In this document: positions 14,033-17,655 of the stretch, in pieces | How the letters are laid out: each line of letters begins with the position of its first letter | How positions within the stretch are numbered: the stretch's first letter is position 1 | Source of the DNA: an uncultured Clostridia bacterium | GTDB taxonomy: Bacteria > Bacillota > Clostridia > TANB77 > CAG-508 | Direction: 5' to 3' | DNA length: 17,655 bases | NCBI GenBank assembly: GCA_948857205.1 | Contig: CAQPRV010000056.1 | Location: 1 to 17,655 of the forward strand | Translations under genes and position numbers: made by a program | Notes under the pieces: model-generated | Database searches by the model: none | What the model was told of the DNA's origin: nothing | Seen by the model: only the letters and a program-made list of their open reading frames with translations

Positions 14033-15244
14033 ATGGAAGAAAAAAAGAGATTTAAAGTTTATAAAATTGTAATGCTAGTTGTATTAGTAGCATTTATTAC
14101 ATTTATAATTACATCAATTTCAATGTATCAATATTTTTCTAATGCTGATAATTTAGGAAAACATATTATTTCTTCTACAGGAAATAATGATATAGCAAAT
14201 AAACTTGAAAAATACAAATCTATAATAGACAGATATTATTTAGGTGAAATAAATGAAGATAAACTTAAAGAAGGAGCAATCAAAGGATATATTGAAGGAT
14301 TAGAAGATCCATATTCAGAATATATTTCTAAAGAAGATATGCAAGACTTCATGGATGATACTACAGGTAATTTTGTAGGTGTAGGAATATATATGGTAAA
14401 AGATGAAGAAAAAAATAGAGTTATGGTGTTATCTCCTATTAAAGATAGCCCAGCAGAAAAGGCAGGAATATTACCAGGAGACTTAATTTTAAAAGTTGAC
14501 GATGTAGAATATACTGCTGATGATATGTCAGTATTAGCAAATAAAATAAAAGGTCAATCAGGAACAACAGTAAAAGTAGAAATATTAAGAAATACAGAAA
14601 CGAAAACTTTTGAATTAAAAAGAGAAAGTATAAAAGTTAATCCAGTAGAAGGAAAGAAATTAGAAAATGATATAGGTTATATAGAATTTAATTCATTTGA
14701 TGAAGGAACTGCAGAAGATTTTAAGAATAAATTCAAAGATTTAGAAAACCAAGGAATCAAATCCTTAATTATTGATTTAAGAAACAATGGTGGAGGAATT
14801 GTTGACGAGGCTTTGGAAATAGCAGATTATATAGCAGACAAAGATTCAGTATTATTATATGAAGTAAATAAAAAAAATAAAGAAGAAGTAAAAAAGTCAA
14901 AAAATAATCCAATTATTAATATGCCAATTATAATTTTAACAAATAAAAATACAGCAAGTTCATCAGAGATTTTATGTGGAGCCTTAAAAGACTTAGGAAA
15001 AGCAAAGACAGTAGGAACAAAAACATATGGTAAAGGGGTAATACAACAACTATTGTCATTACCAGATGGAAGTGGAATAAAAATAACTTCTGAGAAATAC
15101 TTAACTCCAAATAAAACAGAAATAAATAAAATAGGTATTGAACCAGATGAAAAAGTTGAGTTGCCAGAGTCAGTTACAAATATTTTAAGAGTAGATGAAA
15201 AAGATGATACACAATTACAAAAAGCAATAGAAATGCTAAAATAA
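14033..15244 (+). CDS. S41 family C-terminal processing protease (CtpA/CtpB-like)
   Basis: A 403-residue protease with one N-terminal membrane anchor (about 12-33) and the rest outside the cell. A helical region (about 55-100) precedes a PDZ domain (about 110-195; GVGIYM, SPAEKAGILPGDLILKV). The S41 catalytic domain has Ser309 (ASSSE) and Lys334 (TYGKGV), 25 residues apart as in Tsp/CtpA, giving a Ser-Lys protease. RNNGGGIVDEALEIADY is the usual S41 strand. Members trim the C-termini of exported or lipid-anchored proteins, including wall hydrolases and sigma-factor regulators. Its position after two secreted wall hydrolases makes those attractive but unproven substrates. Ribosome site AAAGGAAAG precedes ATG 14033. 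Confidence 0.92.
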   Translation: MEEKKRFKVYKIVMLVVLVAFITFIITSISMYQYFSNADNLGKHIISSTGNNDIANKLEKYKSIIDRYYLGEINEDKLKEGAIKGYIEGLEDPYSEYISKEDMQDFMDDTTGNFVGVGIYMVKDEEKNRVMVLSPIKDSPAEKAGILPGDLILKVDDVEYTADDMSVLANKIKGQSGTTVKVEILRNTETKTFELKRESIKVNPVEGKKLENDIGYIEFNSFDEGTAEDFKNKFKDLENQGIKSLIIDLRNNGGGIVDEALEIADYIADKDSVLLYEVNKKNKEEVKKSKNNPIINMPIIILTNKNTASSSEILCGALKDLGKAKTVGTKTYGKGVIQQLLSLPDGSGIKITSEKYLTPNKTEINKIGIEPDEKVELPESVTNILRVDEKDDTQLQKAIEMLK

Positions 15245-15263
15245 AAATACAGGAGAGATAAAT

Positions 15264-15854
15264 ATGAACGTACCAAATAAACTAACAATCTTTAGAATTA
15301 TCTTAGTTCCAATAATGGTTTTAATACCGTTAGTTGGAATAAATGGTGAACTTTTTAATATTCCACTTACATATTTGATTGTAGATATAATATTTATTAT
15401 TGCGTCAATAACAGATAAGCTAGATGGTTATTTGGCAAGAAAAAATAATCAAATAACTACTTTTGGAAAGTTTTTAGATCCTTTAGCAGATAAAATTTTA
15501 GTTTTAGCTGCAATGATTATGTTGGTAGAAGTTAATAGATTACCAGCTTGGATTCCAATTATTGTTTTAACAAGAGAGTTTGTTATTTCTGGGTATAGAC
15601 TAATTGCAGTAGAAAAAGGCGGTATTGTTATAGCTGCTTCTAAATGGGGCAAGATAAAGACTGTTACTCAGATGATAGCTATTATTTTAGCTTTTATTGA
15701 TTTAAATACTTTTGGTTCTTGTTTTAACGGAAATTTACAAGGATATCAACTTTATTTAAATATTATAGTTACAGGTATGATGATTATACAAACCATAGCA
15801 ACTATTGTTTCAGGAATAGAATATATGAAAGGTGCAAGTAAGTTTTTAAAATAA
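15264..15854 (+). CDS. pgsA: CDP-diacylglycerol-glycerol-3-phosphate 3-phosphatidyltransferase
   Basis: A 196-residue integral membrane enzyme making phosphatidylglycerol phosphate from CDP-diacylglycerol and glycerol 3-phosphate. The CDP-alcohol phosphotransferase motif is complete: Asp54-Gly55, Ala58-Arg59, Gly68, Asp72 and Asp76, which position the metal ions. It begins MNVPNKLTIFRIILVPIMV, the typical PgsA start, and has about five hydrophobic segments. It lies 20 bp after the S41 protease behind an AGGAGAG site, so the two are probably co-transcribed. Confidence 0.92.
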   Translation: MNVPNKLTIFRIILVPIMVLIPLVGINGELFNIPLTYLIVDIIFIIASITDKLDGYLARKNNQITTFGKFLDPLADKILVLAAMIMLVEVNRLPAWIPIIVLTREFVISGYRLIAVEKGGIVIAASKWGKIKTVTQMIAIILAFIDLNTFGSCFNGNLQGYQLYLNIIVTGMMIIQTIATIVSGIEYMKGASKFLK

Positions 15855-15879
15855 ATTTTAAAGCATTATTATGCTATGC

Positions 15880-15908
15880 TTGACAAATTCAATATTATGC
15901 CGTATATT
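15880..15908 (+). promoter_or_regulatory. Sigma-A-type promoter for greA
   Basis: A consensus TTGACA (15880-15885) and TATATT (15903-15908) are 17 bp apart, about 50 bp before ATG 15961. A small stem AAGCAT/ATGCTT (15861-15881) overlaps the -35 box and may be the tail signal of pgsA or an operator. Confidence 0.7.
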
Positions 15909-15960
15909 ATTAAAAGACTTTAATAAAAGATCATATTAAGCAAAAACAAGGAGGATAACA

Positions 15961-16437
15961 ATGGAAGAAAAAGAAGTGTTATTAACACAAGAAGGATATA
16001 ATAATTTAGAAAAGGAACTAAACTATTTAAGAACAGAAAAGAGAACAGAAATAGCAGATAGAATAAAAATAGCCTTAGGTTTTGGAGATTTATCAGAAAA
16101 CTCTGAATATGATGAAGCAAAAAATGCACAAGCTGAAAACGAAGTAAGAATAGCAGAATTAGAAAACAAAATAAGATATGCAAAAATAATAGATGAAAAA
16201 GATATTGATACAGAAACTGTGCAAGTAGGAAATATTGTACATGTATTTGACATGGAATTTGAAGAAGAAATAGAATATACAATAGTTGGTTCAACAGAAG
16301 TAAATTTAGCAGAAAACAAAATATCAAATGAATCTCCACTAGGAAAAGCCTTAATAGGAGCGAAAAAAGATCATATTATAGAAGTAAATGCTCCAGCTGG
16401 AATTATGAAATATAAAATATTATCTATAAAAAAATAA
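15961..16437 (+). CDS. greA: Transcript cleavage factor GreA
   Basis: A 158-residue protein with the two GreA domains. The N-terminal antiparallel coiled coil (about 1-75) carries the acidic tip GDLSENSEY (Asp43, Glu46), which is inserted into the RNA polymerase secondary channel to promote cleavage of backtracked RNA. The C-terminal globular FKBP-like domain (about 80-158) contains YTIVGSTEVN and SPLGKALIGAK. Length is exactly that of the family. It has its own consensus promoter and an AGGAGG site, and ends at the shared terminator at 16494-16543. Confidence 0.95.
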   Translation: MEEKEVLLTQEGYNNLEKELNYLRTEKRTEIADRIKIALGFGDLSENSEYDEAKNAQAENEVRIAELENKIRYAKIIDEKDIDTETVQVGNIVHVFDMEFEEEIEYTIVGSTEVNLAENKISNESPLGKALIGAKKDHIIEVNAPAGIMKYKILSIKK

Positions 16438-16493
16438 AAAAATTTAAAATTTGATTTAATATTATAAGTAAGTTTTTAGTTATAGAAAAATGC

Positions 16494-16543
16494 AAAAATT
16501 AATGCTAGAGAATGGAATAATCTATTCTCTAGCATTAATTTTT
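16494..16543. terminator. Bidirectional terminator between greA and deoD
   Basis: A perfect 20-bp inverted repeat, left arm 16494-16513 (AAAAATTAATGCTAGAGAAT), right arm 16524-16543, with a 10-base loop. The stem ends in T-runs in both directions, so it can stop greA (plus) and deoD (minus). It lies 14 bp from the deoD stop. Confidence 0.85.
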
Positions 16544-16556
16544 ATATAATATTGCT

Positions 16557-17291
16557 TTATAGATTAAGTGTAGATTCTAAAGCTAATTTAATCATATTAT
16601 TTAAGCCATTTTGGCGTTCTTCAGAAGTTGCATTTGATTTAGGTAAGTTTGAATTAACATTAGTGTCAACAACACTCATTAAGCAAGAAGCGTTTTTCTT
16701 TAACATTTTTGCAATATAGAATAATGCAAAAGCTTCCATTTCAGATGCAATTGGTTTTAAATCTCTTGGAATTCTATTAAAAGTTTCTTGTAAATTAGAC
16801 ATATATAAATCAAAACATTCTGTGCATACAGTTGTCCCCCTTGTTACAGGAATGTTTATTACTTGTGAAGTTTTTTCTATTATATTATTTAATTTAATAG
16901 AAGATTCTACTAGATGACAGTTTTCATTATTTGCACTTAATGCAAAGTTACTTTCAGAATATACTTGTTCAGATAAAATAATATCAAATAGTTTTAAATT
17001 TGGTGAGTATCCTCCACATGAACCTATTCTAATTATATTTTCTACATTATAGAATTTGTATAGTTCATAAGAATATATTCCCATACTTGGCATTCCCATT
17101 CCAGAAGCCATTATTGTTACTTTTTGATTTTTATAGTTTCCTGTATATGCATACATACTTCTAACTTCGTTTACTAGTTTATAGTTTTCTAAAAAGTTTT
17201 CTGCTATATATTTTGCTCTTAATGGGTCTCCTGGCATTATTACTGTTTTTGCTATTTCTTCTAATTCTGCAGTATTATGTGGTGTAGGCAT
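16557..17291 (-). CDS. deoD: Purine nucleoside phosphorylase, DeoD type
   Basis: A 244-residue enzyme that phosphorolyses purine (deoxy)nucleosides to base and pentose 1-phosphate for purine salvage. Motifs of the hexameric NP-I family are present: GDPLRAKYIAE (phosphate site), SGMGMPSMGIYSYEL, RIGSCGGY, the ribose-binding EMEA, and an Asp in SVVDT at the place of the catalytic Asp of E. coli DeoD (SDH). The stretch TTVCTECFDLYM in the middle is more Cys-rich than in the E. coli enzyme, so base preference may differ. It starts at 17291 behind GGAGGAG, with a promoter at 17346-17374, and converges on greA. Confidence 0.93.
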   Translation of the reverse strand: MPTPHNTAELEEIAKTVIMPGDPLRAKYIAENFLENYKLVNEVRSMYAYTGNYKNQKVTIMASGMGMPSMGIYSYELYKFYNVENIIRIGSCGGYSPNLKLFDIILSEQVYSESNFALSANNENCHLVESSIKLNNIIEKTSQVINIPVTRGTTVCTECFDLYMSNLQETFNRIPRDLKPIASEMEAFALFYIAKMLKKNASCLMSVVDTNVNSNLPKSNATSEERQNGLNNMIKLALESTLNL

Positions 17292-17345
17292 TTTAATCTC
17301 CTCCTTTTTTACTTTTATAATTATAGTATTAATTATTTTTTTATT

Positions 17346-17374
17346 AGTATAACAATAATTATAAAAAAAAGCAA
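17346..17374 (-). promoter_or_regulatory. Sigma-A-type promoter for deoD
   Basis: On the minus strand TTGCTT (17369-17374) and TATACT (17346-17351) are 17 bp apart, about 55 bp before ATG 17291. A TATAAT-like box nearer the gene has no partner at proper distance. Confidence 0.5.
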
Positions 17375-17566
17375 AGCTTTTAGATGATTACCAGAAATAA
17401 AGATTAAATTTTTATATTTCTATCTAATTTCTTCTTACATTAAGATTTTTTAATATATTTAATTAAATATGGTAATTATTTCCATCTTATAGATAGAATT
17501 CCCCTTACCCCAAAAAATACCTTTTTTTGAGATTTCTATTGATTTATTTTATTTTTATTATATAAT
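17375..17566. other. Intergenic AT-rich stretch, nothing recognised
   Basis: This part of the right-hand gap holds AT-rich DNA with short A- and T-runs and one C-rich patch (CCCCTTACCCC near 17501-17511). I find no gene, hairpin with T-tract, tRNA or clear repeat. Confidence 0.5.
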
Positions 17567-17655
17567 TTATCCAGATTCAAATCTTAACTGTGTTTTTTTA
17601 TGTTCAGTTAAATTTGTTATTGTTTGAGTAAGTGCTGGCGGGATAAAGACGTTCA
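17567..17655 (-). CDS. Possible 3' end of an unidentified gene
   Basis: On the minus strand a frame enters from the right edge and stops at 17567-17569, giving 28 residues: NVFIPPALTQTITNLTEHKK then TQLRFESG. The composition is that of a normal protein and it is slightly richer in G+C (CCG, GTC codons) than the rest of the window. It is too short to name a family. It could also be chance, since one other minus-strand frame stays open for 16 codons. Confidence 0.3.
   Translation of the reverse strand, partial: NVFIPPALTQTITNLTEHKKTQLRFESG

Noticed and set aside
17580..17615. TTAACTG/CAGTTAA inverted repeat as a terminator
   Set aside because: Seven-base stem with a 14-base loop, no G+C core, and it would lie inside the possible gene end on the minus strand.
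1..17655. CRISPR array, tRNA, rRNA or riboswitch
   Set aside because: I saw no regularly spaced repeats, no cloverleaf-like GC-rich segment with GTTCGA-type T-loop, and no conserved riboswitch core in the intergenic gaps.

Overview
The window is strongly AT-rich, with purine-rich Shine-Dalgarno sites (AGGAGG type), a Clostridia-like gene content and almost no CG-containing codons. It looks like a chromosomal segment of a low-GC Bacillota, most likely an uncultured gut-type Clostridia. That placement is inference from composition and gene families. Nearly all genes are housekeeping genes: GTPase, nucleotide metabolism, tRNA modification, cell division and wall remodelling, phospholipid synthesis, transcript cleavage.

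Layout. 1-1440: end of a truncated gene (S66-peptidase-like start), an intact HAD phosphatase, a C-terminal fragment of tryptophanyl-tRNA synthetase, and a long GC-rich inverted repeat. 1455-3298 (+): obg and a dCMP deaminase. 3353-4954 (-): the t6A cluster tsaE-tsaB plus a RimI-type acetyltransferase. 4955-5341: a roughly 256-bp nested palindrome that looks like a non-autonomous mobile element. 5342-9169 (+): a membrane-anchored protein with a LamG/DUF1080-like region, mreB/mbl, and mtaB. 9359-9676 (+): a small protein of unknown function with three copies of a short motif. 9808-13914 (+): ftsE, ftsX and two paralogous coiled-coil M23 peptidases, a likely FtsEX-hydrolase module. 14033-16437 (+): an S41 protease, pgsA and greA. 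16557-17291 (-): deoD, sharing a bidirectional terminator with greA. The right edge holds a possible gene end on the minus strand.

Main result. Three conserved genes in three places (obg, mtaB, ftsX) are each broken by exactly one extra base. In all three the extra base is a C followed by GGN, so the codon entering the A site in the upstream frame is CGG. Skipping the C restores the family sequence exactly, with Gly: PD-GG in obg, TL-GC in mtaB, AM-GS in ftsX. Reading every CGG (plus strand) and CCG (minus strand genes) in the window, I find no in-frame CGG used as a sense codon in roughly 5,200 codons. The only three in-frame CGG codons are the three shift points. This suggests that CGG is unassigned or starved in this lineage and serves as a +1 frameshift signal, with CGGN read as glycine. 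A systematic sequencing artefact is the main alternative. Other points worth following are the two gene fragments beside a REP-like hairpin, the large palindrome, and the repeat protein upstream of ftsE.
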